Shown here: in pieces, positions 9,520 to 21,257 of the stretch | How positions within the stretch are numbered: position 1 is the first letter of the stretch | Layout of the letters: each line of letters starts with the position of its first letter | From: Brasenia schreberi | Taxonomy: Eukaryota > Streptophyta > Magnoliopsida > Nymphaeales > Cabombaceae | Direction of reading: 5' to 3' | Assembly (NCBI GenBank): GCA_036023115.1 | Contig: JAYKKT010000064.1 | Span: 7,696,501-7,760,500 of the forward strand | DNA: 64,000 bases | Program-made: the position numbers and the translations under genes | Notes under the pieces: generated by a model | What the model saw: the letters and a program-made list of their open reading frames with translations, nothing else | The model's database searches: none | What the model was told of the DNA's origin: nothing

Positions 9520-12500
9520 GGCCTCCCTTGAACTCTTCTCCTCTTTAATGTTTAAAGAAAAGAATTAATCAGCAGAATCAGAATTCAATCTTCCTAGTGT
9601 CCCCTAATTGGAGATCACGGAATAATAGAATAATGGCACAAAGAAAAACTCCTGGCTGTGATCACTACACATATATGGCATAGGATGCTACTTAAACAAT
9701 TTTTATATTGATTATTCACATAAATCTCAATCTTTAATCTTTAATCACTAGTATGAAATGAACAACTTTAGTTGTATGTCACCATGACACGTTCGATTGA
9801 CACACCATGCATTTCCATTTACAAATCAATACACAAGGGGACAAGAAAAGAGATCAAGTTGGAGCGTATAGGTGAGTAGGTTGGCAGTGAGAATAGAGTG
9901 ACCATCGATCAAGGAATCAGATGCCTTCTATTTGGTTCAATGCATTAAAAGAACTTTTATTCAGGAATTTAACCCATGCTGGTATCTCATCACCGTCCTT
10001 TCCTCATCCTTCTAGAAAAAGAGAGACGATCAAGAATCTCGCCAGCTGATTTGATGAGCAAGTTTCGTGCTTTGATCAAACATTGTGATTCAAATTTGAC
10101 TTGTCCGGAGTGCAGTGTCATGAAAACTAATTAAATGGTGTAGACGAATGGATTTTCCGGTGAAAAGATAACCTAAATGGTGATACCTCAAAAGAGATAT
10201 GGAAAAAAAGCCTTCAAAGTGTAGAAAACAAACCTAAAAATCACGACCCATCTTGAGGATTGATAAAGTTTAGAGGACAGGTCGGGTTCGGATCAAGTCG
10301 TTTCAGATTCAGGTCAAACGAATCAACCCTGACCATACCCATTTTCTGGCAGCAGTTTACAGAACCCAGATGCGTCTTGTTCGATTCAGGGTATACGCAC
10401 ACGAGGCCGGGCTTGCGTCCTTGCTCTAGCAACTCCAACATGGTATTTGCAATGCAGTCGAATAATAGGGTTTGTCGAGAGTATATATTTTTATACTCTT
10501 GTGATTTGATCGCTCTTGTTGGTGTTCTTCTTGAGCATCAAGAACGAGCAAACGATGATTATACTTCAAAAATATATACCATTAAAGTACCCAATCGTTC
10601 CTATTTATCTCAATTATGAATAAATAACATTAAAACAACCCAACTGATTTTCTTTTCTTACGATGCATACCACATACCGCTGCTTCTCCAATTATGTGTT
10701 GCTGTCATATTTAAATGATTAAATCTTGAAGTATCACAAGTTCGAATTCGACCAATTTCTCCTAATGAGCTTTTAAAATATTTAGAATTTCTGCAGAGCG
10801 ATGAACAAAGACAAGAAGTCACCCACCATTGAACCTCCCTTTGGTGGCTGTCTAAGAGCTTTTTACAGGCTTCCTTGGACTCTTCTAAGGCAAAGATATA
10901 TTCCATATGTCAACCTGAATATATAATAGTCGGGACTAAAGGGATAAATGCCCAATTTTATATTTGTCACCTTTTATTAAAGTATATATAAATTTCCTCC
11001 TCCAACCACAAAAGATGAGTCTTCATACTAATTTTAGTACCTAAAAATCCAAATATCCAAAAACATGAGGCACCTAAAAGTCCCATTCAGTTGTACAAAT
11101 TTGACCTTTTCTGATAAAAAACAGAACAATTCCGGCAATTCAAACATCTGAAATCTATCGAAAGCAGTTTCAAGGGTCTAACCTTTGACAATATAAAACA
11201 ACTATCAAAATAAATATTTGTATATTTTACCGGTATTATTTTTTACAGTTTGGTAAATCGTTGGCTATAGTCGAGTAATTTTTCTTGACAGTTTTCAGTC
11301 TTAAATCCGACTATTTGAAACTGTTGAAAATGTTACAAGTATGGTTTCAGATAGCCAAAACCGTCGGAAATGTTATAAGGATCTCCGGCGGTTTCTAAGA
11401 CATATTTCCGTTGGTTAACACAACGGTCAGAAATGACGAACCCAAATTAAATCAACAGAATCCCTAATCTCCTTCCCCTTTAGCACACAATATCGCTTCT
11501 TTCTCTCTATTTTCCATGCTCTCTATTTTCCGGCGACTGTGATCTGTATACACAAACAAATATATGAACAGAGATCATACGTCAACCCAAGCTGGCTCAT
11601 ATGCTATCTAAGCCACATGTACTGCACATTGGATGCCTGATTCATCTAGATGTGTCTAATAGTACAAACAAAAAGTTTAGCATGTCTGCGTCTCTCTCTC
11701 TCTCTGAGAGAGAGAGAGTCCAAAGCTTATTATGCGTCCCTCAGCAGCAGAAGGAGAGTGCACGACCTCAGAGAACACCTCACACTGTTTTGTCTTCATT
11801 AATACGCCCCGTCACCGACTACCCTTCAATGAGGCGGTGGCTACCATCAATGGTAAAGGCCGTCTACAGGGAAGGATGGTCCTTCCCTCCTTCACAATCC
11901 AGAAACCAGACCATCCTCTAGCACCACCCTATGATCGTCATTACACTACAAGCAATAAACGCAGACGTCCTCTTCCTAGCCACCCTATAGAGATGCTGCT
12001 AGCTGGTCTGAACCTGAACCCAATTAAGCTGAATCGGTGACCTCTACCACTCACCTGCTAGAGAGCCGAATCGGAACTCGTCCGGAAACGGCTCGGTGAT
12101 AAAATATCGGAACTCAATTTAGTAGTTTCCGACCAGTTCCGGTTCTCAATGACTTTCTTTGTTCCACTACGTTTTTATAAGAACACCCGGCGCCCTAAAG
12201 AGTTTTCATACCAAAACTCTCTCCCTCTCTTTCCCCTATGTAAGTCTCTCTCTACTTTCTCTTTCTCTCCGAGCTTTGTGATGGCATCAATGCACATATT
12301 TGTTCACGTATGGACATATCAATGCCGTCATGGATGAGTGTATGTGAATCTGTGTGTCACACTCTATTCGTACGTGGGAATACGAAACGCATTGATATAA
12401 CTTACTCAACCCATCAAACACAAAAGAGAAAAGGTAATAAAGAAACAAATAGTTTGAGAGTAAAATAAATTTTCTACCATAACAGGAAGGAGTTTGTAGC

Positions 12501-12880
12501 ATGGTCAGTTTGGGACTGTTTCTTCAAAGACGGTTAACGTGTGAAAGGTCACACATTTATATATTTACACACAAATTCACAAACTACACTAAGGCAAGCA
12601 TGCACTGATGATACAAATTACACAAATGTTTGGATACAACTTTTAAATAGATATTTAAGTCCTGTATGGATGAATTGATCCACATGTGGCAACCAAACGC
12701 ATATAGAAATTGCTATATGTGGATGCATGTTCAAGTCCATTGATGCATATATAAATTATGAAATATAGATGGATTGTCTATATATGTATGGATCATGTGC
12801 AAATGAATGCTAGGATGAATATATGCAAACATGAACGACCATAAAAACTGAATACCCATCTCTATGTGTTGATGTTTAGT
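9520..12880. other. Intergenic stretch, no gene seen
   Basis: No ORF here has recognisable protein features. Around 11190-11460 there are repeated CCGTCGGAAAT and CCGGCGGTTTC words, and at about 11943 a CACTACAAGCAAT sequence. These resemble subterminal repeats and an end of a CACTA-type transposon, but I cannot place two ends. T-rich, CT-rich DNA at 12200-12290 looks leader-like without a gene attached. Confidence 0.5.
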
Positions 12881-12883
12881 TAT

Positions 12884-13031
12884 TCTACAGAAAGAGTTTC
12901 AGCTTTATCCACAGGGTTGGGTATTAATGGGTGAGTAGCATGTAGAATGCAGGAATTTCTACACAAAGAGTTTCAGCTTTATCCACAGGGTTGGGTATTA
13001 ATGGGTGAGTAGCATGTAGAATGCAGGAATT
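12884..13031. repeat. 74-bp tandem duplication
   Basis: Units 12884-12957 and 12958-13031 differ at one base (TCTACAG versus TCTACAC near the start). Near-identity implies a recent duplication. Confidence 0.97.
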
Positions 13032-13230
13032 AATGCAAAGCTTCTAAATAGGGGGAGAGACAAAAATAAAAGTGCATGCAGTGCTCAATGATGGGGATTG
13101 AAAAGGCTGTACTGCTCAATTCCTGAAAAGTTTTCTGTTCTCTGAAAGCCTTCTTCCTACCTTTTCTGTTTCCACCGACTCTTCTCTTAGCACTGTTCCT
13201 CTTTGATGTGGTCCTATGAACATCGGCCAC

Positions 13231-13232
<2 letters not shown>

Positions 13233-13303
<71 letters not shown>

Positions 13304-13318
13304 CTCTCTCTCTCGTTT
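13233..13318. repeat. (CT)n microsatellite, over 30 units with a short interruption
   Basis: A pure CT run to about 13296 is followed by GTCTCTCTCTCTCTC. Reverse reading frames through it produce long Arg-Glu repeats that are not genes. Confidence 0.97.
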
Positions 13319-13479
13319 TGGTTCTTGATAGGGCTTTGTTTCTGCCATATAACAGCCCGCAACAACGTTTTTGCCTACTCTGATACCAAAGCAGTGCAGA
13401 AAATCTCTGGCCTTAGCAGCTGACAGAATGAGGAGGGTGTCCTGTCCGTCCATGCAGCAGCAGCATTGCTGCATGCATG

Positions 13480-14628
13480 CTAATTAATTCTATATGTGAC
13501 TTAAAATTATGGGGCCTAAGTCCAAAAGTTTTGAGGCTTGCAGGGGGCGTACGAAATTTGTATTTAACAAGTTTTACTTTCAAGGACTTAATGCAGTGTT
13601 GAATATGGAGTTAAAATTACAGTATCATTGTAAAAAAAGTATTATATGATCCTACTTTTTACTCGATTAAAATGTCCCCAGTAATCTACTCTTATAAGTG
13701 AACGACTGAAACTGGAATTATAGTTTCTTGTAGTATCTGAAACACCCCTTGCTTGCTCAAGAACAACCTTCTCCCTTTTTTTCCTTAACTAATCTTAAAT
13801 AATAGTAGAAATTTTGAATTTTGAATTTTAAAAGGGGCTTCAGCCTTTTCATTAATGTATCCCAAAAAAAATCTTAAATAGTAGTGTAAATTTGAAAAAT
13901 TTATAACAATGTCATCATAAAAGTATGATACGATCATCGTCCTAGTAGTTCTTTTGGCTGATTTAATTTCTCCCACTAACTGAAAGAGCAGGTCTATGAT
14001 TCTGCCCCTCGAGTGCCCTCATTAGAGAAACATGCATGATCATTCTCGAACGCGAAAAGATCCCATCTAAAATTACCAATATAATGAAATGAATACCGAA
14101 CAGGTCGCTCGAACTCTTCCAAAAGTGGGTGTTTTAATGGTTGGTCTTAGTTATTCACTCTCCTATATGAAGCAATATGCAATGGATGAATCTTCCCACT
14201 TTCGTACTAAACCTGCACACCAGATAAATAATTAAATAATCTGCTCCTTATGTAACCTCGATATCATTTAATGAACGACATAAGTTGCGGTTGACGTGAA
14301 CGGATGAATCTAATGGGGAGAGCATATATATATCAAAAGTCAAACAATCCAAATGTTTATGAAAATTTTATATTGAGGTACATTATGCATTTATGATTGC
14401 TTCATATAAATATATATTTATATATGTATGAATATATATTATATAGTAATTGTATCATGTCTTCATTTATACTCAAACATTTCTTTTAAGAATATTAGTG
14501 TATTAAGATTAGATTTTTTTTAAGATCTTTAATTTCAAAGTATACTCATGCTATTGAAAAACAAGAAGTGTACGTGTCAAAATTTGGAGGATCCGATTTT
14601 CATATATATATATAGTGTATGTATAGAC

Positions 14629-14666
<38 letters not shown>

Positions 14667-16370
14667 AGAGAGACTGGAGTTGAGACATTTTTGTCACTTC
14701 TACTTTTGAGTTCATGAATTCTTAAGACTTCTTTTTCTCAAATCCATCCCTCTATTTCTCGATATTTTTGAATTTGACCACAAACCCCTTCGGATAATTT
14801 CAAAAGCTTTCCTAATTTTTAGGCATCATTTTGCTGATTTTAGAGGAAATATTCCTAAAGGTCATTACTTCAATACATACTTTGCTTAAATTTACTAAAA
14901 GCAAGCTGGGTTTGGCTGAACTCTACCAAATCTGAATGACTCCGACTACTAACTAGTAGGGATGCTCATGGGAGAGGGATTTTTCGCTCCCTAGAAAAAC
15001 CTATCTCAAACGGGATGGATTTTGGGAGTGAAAATGGAGATGTGGAGAGCAAAAAAATCTTACATGATCAAAGCATGGATAGAGATAGAAATTTTCATAT
15101 CCTATGAATCCGGCATCGGTCCTTTCTCTAATTGATTCAAGAAAGTTAGACTCATCTAAAAATAATAAATTATAAAATTTAATAAATAAATAAAAGAAAG
15201 TGTTACTTCTATTTTAAATACATAAACTCATCGTCATTGTACATATTTTATCTAAAATAATATATTCGTGAAAACACAAAGACAGGAATAAAGCGCTTTC
15301 GATCCCATCACGAGAATGGGACAAGGTTTTGAAATGAGGATCCATACCAATACCCAGCTCCTACTCGAATTTGAACGTGCGACACAGGTTTGGGTTCTCT
15401 CTTTCCTATAATCGACTTGGTTCATGTTCAGGTCTTCAAAATGGGTCCAAGCAAAAAATGGTACAGGTCAGCTTTTGACACAGGTCCAAAGTGCCAACAC
15501 GACCCATCAACCTGGCCAACCCTAGGATTAACCCAGTACCTTAACCTAACTAGTCTTTTATTACACTTAGCGGGTCAGCTAGACGATAAACACGAGTACC
15601 TCCCATGAAATAGAACACTTTTCTAATTTTTATATATACATACATAGAGAGAGAAAAGTGATTGGATCTTGACATCTTCTTCATTATTAACATTGTAGTA
15701 TTATTTTTTTGTAGACATGAGTATAATAATATTATTGTTTTTTAAAAACTATTAAACTTTTTTAATTAAACTCATACCACTCGAAAAAAATGAGTGAATA
15801 TAAGTAAACATGTCAAAAGTGAGTAGGATCTAATATATATATATATATATATATATATTATGTATATATACATGAACATACATATAATTATTTTTAATTT
15901 TAATAATATAAAATTCTAATAGATTTTATGTTTTTCGAAAAATATCTGATATAAACTAATCTTTCTTTAAAAATTATTTTAGATTTTAAAGTCGGACAGA
16001 ACGAGGTGAGTCTAATAACAGGTTTCCAATACGAGGCGAGTGCAAGTGGGGTGAAAATCCGCCCGATTGCCAAAGCCTAGCCTTTAATCTTGGGGCCAGC
16101 TACGGAGGGGAGGGGTGCATTTAATAAGGTAGCAAATGTCGTTTTACGTTTTCTTGAAAGTTTACTTGTGTTGACGTTTTTGACAAAGGCTGCGATAAAG
16201 TAGGCGCGTTTCTAAGATTACTTAAAAATGGATGCATGAATTAAACGATGACCAGGATAAAGAGAACGAATTTGAGAAAAGAAAAGAAGAAACTTCTTTT
16301 GATACTCGAAACCTCTGCTTCACAGGATATCTGTTAGCTTCTGTTATAGGTTTTCCTCTTTCCTTTTCCC
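13480..16370. other. Intergenic stretch, no gene seen
   Basis: AT-rich DNA with TA microsatellites at 14635-14662 and 15834-15858. The part from about 15656 to 15832 starts ATTGGATCTTGAC and ends GTAGGATCTAAT directly at a TA run, matching the GGATCCAAT-type MITE described at 22149. Confidence 0.55.
15656..15834. mobile_element. GGATCCAAT-type MITE next to (TA)n
   Basis: The left end (ATTGGATCTTGAC) and right end (GTAGGATCTAAT) are imperfect inverted copies. The right end abuts a pure TA run and the left end follows a TA/GA tract. The core is AT-rich with the GAGTATAATAATATTAT word shared with other copies. Confidence 0.45.
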
Positions 16371-16376
16371 TGTTCA

Positions 16377-16384
16377 ATATATAA
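16377..16384 (+). promoter_or_regulatory. TATA box of the LRR gene
   Basis: AATATATAAC lies about 80 bases upstream of the ATG at 16461 and is followed by a pyrimidine-rich leader, a typical plant core promoter arrangement. Confidence 0.6.
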
Positions 16385-16460
16385 CAAGTGCAATCCTCCT
16401 GTTCATCCTCGTTCTCTCTCATCCATTTATCCATCACCACCCTACCATAGACCGTTATCG

Positions 16461-17912
16461 ATGTCAAACTCAGCAGCATCAGGATCTGCATATCCGAGGA
16501 AGCTTTTCAAATCACTCTCTTATTCGGCATTACTTTTACTGTTTATACTGTTTGTGATGGCAAATGCATCCTCACAAGGTACCGAATCCTCATCTCCGAT
16601 GCAGAAATCAGAAAAAGAGTCTCTGTATGCCGTGATTAAATCTCTGGTTGGTTCATCTTGGAATGGTAGCGATCTCTTCCCGGATCCATGCGGCTGGACC
16701 CCCATTGAAGGCGTTTCTTGTGATCTCTTCGGCGATTTCTGGTACGTTACGGCAATAAACGTCGGTCCAGTGCATGAAAACTCTCTTCAGTGCACAGAAA
16801 CAGCAGAAATCTCTACTAAACTCTTCCAACTCAAGTATCTGAAATCACTCTCCTTCTTCAGTTGCTTCCTCTCCCCACACCACCCTCAAACCATCCCTGC
16901 CGCCGGCTGGGAAGCACTCTCAGCAACCCTGGACACTCTGGAGTTTCGCCGGAATCCTTGGTTGGTAGGCCAGATTCCGGTGAGTCTCAGCTGCTTGAGG
17001 AAGCTGCGGTCGTTGGTGATGCCAGAGAACGCTTTAGAGGGGGTTGTTCCAGCAAGTATAGACAGTTTGGTGTCTCTGAATCGTTTGGTTCTTGCAGGAA
17101 ACAGATTCACTGGCCAGATTCCTACCACTATAGGGATGTTGAAACAGCTATTAATACTTGATTTGAGCAAAAACAAGCTATCTGGAGATATACCACCTTC
17201 GCTAGGTGAGCTTAATTCGCTTCTAAAGCTGGATTTAAGCAGTAATTCGTTATGGGGGAAGCTGCCATATGAACTAGGTGGCATGGGAAATCTAACACTG
17301 CTGGATCTGAGGAACAATTCTCTCTCTGGTGGATTGCCTCAATCTTTTGTCAAGATGGGTTTTCTCGAGGAGATGCTAATAGGCAGCAATCCTTTGGTTG
17401 GTGGGTGTTTGGATGTCGCTTGGGAGATGTTACAGAGTTTGGTCACACTTGATATCTCTTCATCAAAGTGCGAAGGACGCATCCCTGAGTCTTTGACAGG
17501 GTTGAAGAGGTTAAGATTTCTGGCTCTGAATGATAACAGTTTTAGGGGAAATTTGTCTTCAAAACTAGCCGAGATGCCTTCAGTGAGTGGTATGTATCTG
17601 AATGGCAATAACCTTTCTGGAGTTTTGGATTTCCCAAAGAGTTTCTTTGAGAAAATGGGCAGGCGTTTGGTTGTGTGGGGAAACCCAAATCTGTGTTATC
17701 CTTCTGATTTGTGCAAGAGCTCAGCACCCTATGGTGTGCCTCCTTGTAAAGAATCCATGGTGGTGAATAGTTATTCAAGGAATCAGCTAGGAGGCATGTC
17801 AAATCCCTCTCTTGTTGCTAATCATTTTCATGGATATGGTGCAGCTTTGAGGAACAAAAGGTTGTACCTGTTCTTGAGTTCTACTCTTGTGTTTTCGCTG
17901 CTAATCTCATGA
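16461..17912 (+). CDS. LRR protein, PIRIFORMOSPORA INDICA-INSENSITIVE 2-like (PII-2 type)
   Basis: Single exon, 483 residues. Residues ~20-36 form a hydrophobic signal or anchor. A cysteine-containing N-terminal LRR cap follows (LYAVIKSLVGSSWNG, DPCGWTPIEGVSCD). About ten plant extracellular-type LRRs occupy residues ~120-400, with motifs such as LDLSKNKLSGDIPPSLGEL, LDLSSNSLWGKLP and LYLNGNNLSGVLD. A C-terminal cap has paired cysteines (NPNLCYPSDLC, GVPPC). The last 17 residues (LYLFLSSTLVFSLLIS) are hydrophobic with no cytoplasmic tail or kinase, which suggests a GPI-anchor signal. The QKSEKESLYAVIKSL segment and the CGWTPIEGVSC cap are typical of PII-2-like proteins, which were linked to root-fungus mutualism in Arabidopsis. 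An ordinary LRR receptor-like protein is the alternative. Confidence 0.93.
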   Translation: MSNSAASGSAYPRKLFKSLSYSALLLLFILFVMANASSQGTESSSPMQKSEKESLYAVIKSLVGSSWNGSDLFPDPCGWTPIEGVSCDLFGDFWYVTAINVGPVHENSLQCTETAEISTKLFQLKYLKSLSFFSCFLSPHHPQTIPAAGWEALSATLDTLEFRRNPWLVGQIPVSLSCLRKLRSLVMPENALEGVVPASIDSLVSLNRLVLAGNRFTGQIPTTIGMLKQLLILDLSKNKLSGDIPPSLGELNSLLKLDLSSNSLWGKLPYELGGMGNLTLLDLRNNSLSGGLPQSFVKMGFLEEMLIGSNPLVGGCLDVAWEMLQSLVTLDISSSKCEGRIPESLTGLKRLRFLALNDNSFRGNLSSKLAEMPSVSGMYLNGNNLSGVLDFPKSFFEKMGRRLVVWGNPNLCYPSDLCKSSAPYGVPPCKESMVVNSYSRNQLGGMSNPSLVANHFHGYGAALRNKRLYLFLSSTLVFSLLIS

Positions 17913-18660
17913 CCAAGAATGTGCAGAGAGATAAGATGTATAGAAATTATCATCATAGACATGATATTGTAATGTAAACCTTGTTACTTGCCTCTTCTTC
18001 ATCGTTTTCCATTTGTTTTTGGTTTATTATTCTTGCGGGAATCCTATTTGGTGTCAAAGCTGCTACTCTCGTTTGCTCCATAACCCAAAACCTTAACCAA
18101 GCTCAGATAGGGGATGCAACACGAGCGCTTCAAACGCCAAGTTACTCATCCCCCAGTATTATGCTCAATTAGAAACACTTTACCTTGAATTTTAGACAGG
18201 ATTCGATGTTTTAATGGCGAAGGAGAACAACCAATGATGTAAAACTTGTCGAATTCTTATGCTTAGTGCAAACCCTCTTCTTCCATAGGGCTTCTACCAA
18301 CTATGAGCAAACCTCACACAGTTTAAGTGCATCTTTTTTGAAGGAAAAACAATATTTTTTTCTAAGAAAGGAAAAGAAGTAATATATATACTTCCCTGTG
18401 GGAGTAAGGCTACTACAAAGGTGGGAGTGGATTATAATCAGTTTCGCAAGGGGTAACAGGTAAGATGGGAGTGGTGGCTTGTTTTCCGAGGCTTACCTTA
18501 CCTTACTCCAGGGGTGCTTACAGTACCCGTTACCTTCCACCATGCCTACAGGAAGGCTACTAGGAGAGTTTGTTTCGCAAGCTTTTACCAATTACTAGAA
18601 AGGTAGAGTATATGTATATATATATTAGAGAGAGAGAGAGAGAGATTGGATCTTCCCCAT
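17913..18660. other. 3' flank of the LRR gene, no gene seen
   Basis: Contains the likely 3' untranslated region, then low-complexity DNA. The hydrophobic ORF at 17981-18172 follows the LRR stop closely but has no recognisable domain. A GA run at about 18627-18646 precedes an ATTGGATC word. Confidence 0.5.
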
Positions 18661-18670
18661 ATAAACAAAC

Positions 18671-19304
18671 AACTAAGCCTTTTCCCATACTAGATGGGGT
18701 TGGTTATATTGTTTCTTTGTTTTCATAAAGCTCTATCATGTGCCATGTTAGCAGTTAACTCACAATAAGCTAGATCTTTGTTTATTGTTTCTTTCTAACA
18801 CTTTTGTTGCCGTCCTCTACCTCTTTTAATACTTTCCAAATTTAGTTTCTCATATCTTCTTACAAGTTCTTGTTCTAATACGATCTTCTTTCTATATGTC
18901 CAAACCATCTTAAACGATATTCTCTCAATTTATCCTCTATTGGTGCCACTCCTAATTTGTTTCTAATAACCTCACTATGTATACAGTCTTTTCTTATATG
19001 ACCACTCATCCATCTCAACATCTTCATTTCTGTGACAGACATCTTTTGTACATGTTGATGATTAACTTCCCAACACTCATAACCATAAAACATTGCAAGC
19101 CTAATTGCTGCTCTATAATATTTACTTTTTAACTTTAAAGGTATCTTTTTATCACAAAGAATACCTGATGCTCCTCTCCATTTTAACCAACCAACATGAA
19201 TTCTATGTGTAACATCTCTATCAATTCTTTCTTTTTGGGAGATGCAATGTTTTAAGTACTTTGATCAATTTTCCATAGTGATGGAAGAATTGATTTAGAT
19301 GTTA

Positions 19305-19308
<4 letters not shown>
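18671..19308 (-). mobile_element. 5'-truncated RTE-type LINE, with an inverted terminal segment
   Basis: The minus strand matches the 3' end of the RTE element at 41881-45012, including YGYECWEVNHQHVQKM and RLRWFGHIERRS and the terminal CCATCTAGTATGGGAAAAGG. Beyond about 19235 similarity continues on the opposite strand: 19277-19300 (GTGATGGAAGAATTGAT) duplicates, inverted, sequence at 19209-19231. This looks like a 5' inversion. No intact ORF remains. Confidence 0.85.
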
Positions 19309-19368
<60 letters not shown>

Positions 19369-19370
19369 AA
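19309..19370. repeat. (TA)n(GA)n microsatellite
   Basis: A TA run of about 16 units is followed by about 13 GA units, starting exactly where the LINE-derived sequence ends. Confidence 0.95.
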
Positions 19371-19693
19371 GTATGGTAAATGTGCACACTATGCTTATAG
19401 AGAGGGTGGGTTTCCTCTTTTGTGTGTGTGTGCGCACGCCGTACATACATGGATTGGGGAATTTTGGTTGGGAATGAAATGCAAGAATGAGGGGTAGTTT
19501 CATCTGTGGGCAATGAGGTTCTCATTTGTTTGGGATTCGCTGGCTTCTGTTCTGCAGTGTGGCATTCAATTTGGGATCGACAGGCATCGAGTCCAATCTC
19601 AACAGGAAAAGGAACTCTTCATTGTAGACCTTTCTGTTGATGAGGAAAAAAAATTACGCCATTACTGTCAGAAAGAAAATATATACCTACTAT

Positions 19694-20440
19694 TAGGAGT
19701 GAACATTATTCGTTTATAACCAAATAACCGAACCGAACTGAACCTATTTTGGTTCACTTCTACTGTAATTCAATTTGGTTTCGGTTTACAATTTCATAAA
19801 AGTCGATTTATCAGTTTGATTCGATTTTTAAGGTTTCAAAACCGAATTTATATATATACATATACGTTCCTACACACTTACTGTGCTGATTCTGGTGATC
19901 CGGGATGACACTCTGCGCCGTTCAGCAGCTTTCGATTTTTTGTTGAACGAACACATATCTGCACTTATTATACCGATATGCAAATCTCTTAGAACACTTA
20001 AGAGAGGTTTATTTCTGTGCAGTCCGACGACTCTGTGCCTTTGGTCATCGTGTTCACCCTATGGTGGAGACGACAAGCAGTCGACAAGTAAGGACACAAC
20101 CTTCTCTCTTCGAGCACTCACATCTTGAATGGAGTCTCCTCTCTTATCCTGTGTTACCAACGGACCAAATTTCATTTGCAGAAATAAATCTCTCTTGAGT
20201 GTTTCAAGAGATTTACATATCATATCCGTAGGTGTGTGTGCGTTCAACAAAGAAAGCCCTTGAACGGTGCATGGCATGGTTGTGGTTACCGAAATCGACC
20301 CAGTAACATATAGGCCAAATCGAGTGACTGAACCGACCTATAATACAATTCGCTTTCGTTTGGTTTTTAAATTTAAAGAAAGTTCGGTTATATGCTAATT
20401 TGGTTTGGTTATTGAACCAAACTAACGGATGCATGCTTCT
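19694..20440. mobile_element. CGGTTT-rich element split by an inverted-repeat insert
   Basis: The two ends (TTAGGAGTGAACATTATTCG with GGTTTCGGTTTAC; GGTTTGGTTATTGAACC with GATGCATGCTTCTACC) look like halves of one hAT-like non-autonomous element. They are separated by the foldback structure at 19916-20269. The outer boundaries are approximate. Confidence 0.4.
19916..20269. repeat. Long imperfect inverted repeat (foldback or hairpin)
   Basis: Left arm 19916-20020 and right arm 20178-20269 pair along their length. The left arm reads CGCCGTTCAGC, TTTGTTGAACG, AAATCTCTTAGAACACTTAA and TTTATTTCTG in order. The reverse complement of the right arm reads CACCGTTCAAG, TTTGTTGAACG, AAATCTCTTGAAACACTCAA and TTTATTTCTG. 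Two small gaps and about one mismatch in five separate the arms, and the loop is about 157 bases. No protein-coding sense is visible. It could be a foldback transposon or a precursor of small RNAs. Confidence 0.75.
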
Positions 20441-20814
20441 ACCTAATATCATTTTTGAAGGGAAACAAGGTTTGGATATTGCTCGAGATGTCAAAATAGG
20501 CTTGGCCCGACCAGATCTTGAAAAAATGCAGGGTTGGGCCAGAGATTTCTGGCCCATATTTGAAGGATGGCCGAATGGTTCGGCCCTTAGCCGACGTGCC
20601 CCGATCCATAATGGCCTGCAGTGCTATAGGTCTGTTAGATATTAGATCGGGTTTATAAGACTCGATCAAAATCTACTTAATATCCAAATCCAATCACAAC
20701 ATTTCAGGCTTCAATAAGCCATATACACACTATATATATCCATATATATATATATGCATATATTTATATATGTATATAATAAAAAAACTATATATATATA
20801 TATGAGAAAATTGA

Positions 20815-21036
20815 GAGTTGATAGACACCCTCTCATGCTAGGTTATACTAAACAATCTATATTGATTGTGCAATCGCACGGATGATACAAATTGAGCCAC
20901 CCGTAAACATCATAAGGATTAATGTTATTTAATGCATATGAGTGCATTAAATGCGATGTGGGATGGGTGCCTTGATCATCAATGTCCGCTTGATCATCCT
21001 CACAATAGTGAGGATCAAGCAATGTCTAGCATCTCT
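20815..21036. mobile_element. Short MITE related to 37096-37330
   Basis: It begins GATAGACACCCTCTCATGCTAG and ends AATGTCTAGCATCTC, which pair as rough inverted ends. Interior words (GTGCAATCGCACGGATGATAC, TGAGTGCATTAAATG) recur in the related copy at 37096-37330. It sits between TA-rich tracts. Confidence 0.45.
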
Positions 21037-21039
21037 ATA

Positions 21040-21215
21040 TATATACTATATATACATGTAATTGAAAAAACTATACATATATATATATAGTGTTTGTGTG
21101 TATATATATGTATATACATATATATGTAATAAAAAACTAGATATATACATGTAATGGAAAAAACTATGGAAAAGAACTATACATATATAAGGTATATATA
21201 TACTTCTAATCGAAA

Positions 21216-21257
<42 letters not shown>

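Noticed and set aside
10658..10906. Minus-strand ORF containing GRIRTCDTSRFNHL
   Set aside because: The phrase comes from a tRNA-like GTTCGAATTC tract read in reverse. There is no domain and no exon structure, so I treat it as a repeat-derived spurious ORF.
11943..11960. CACTACAAGCAAT as the end of a CACTA transposon
   Set aside because: Only one end was found and no 3-bp duplication or transposase, so I mention it only within the intergenic note.
13030..13474. Minus-strand ORFs with long Arg-Glu runs and a TGGTATCAGAGT sequence at about 13380
   Set aside because: The Arg-Glu runs are translations of the (CT)n microsatellite. The tRNA-primer-like 12-mer has no LTR or gag next to it.
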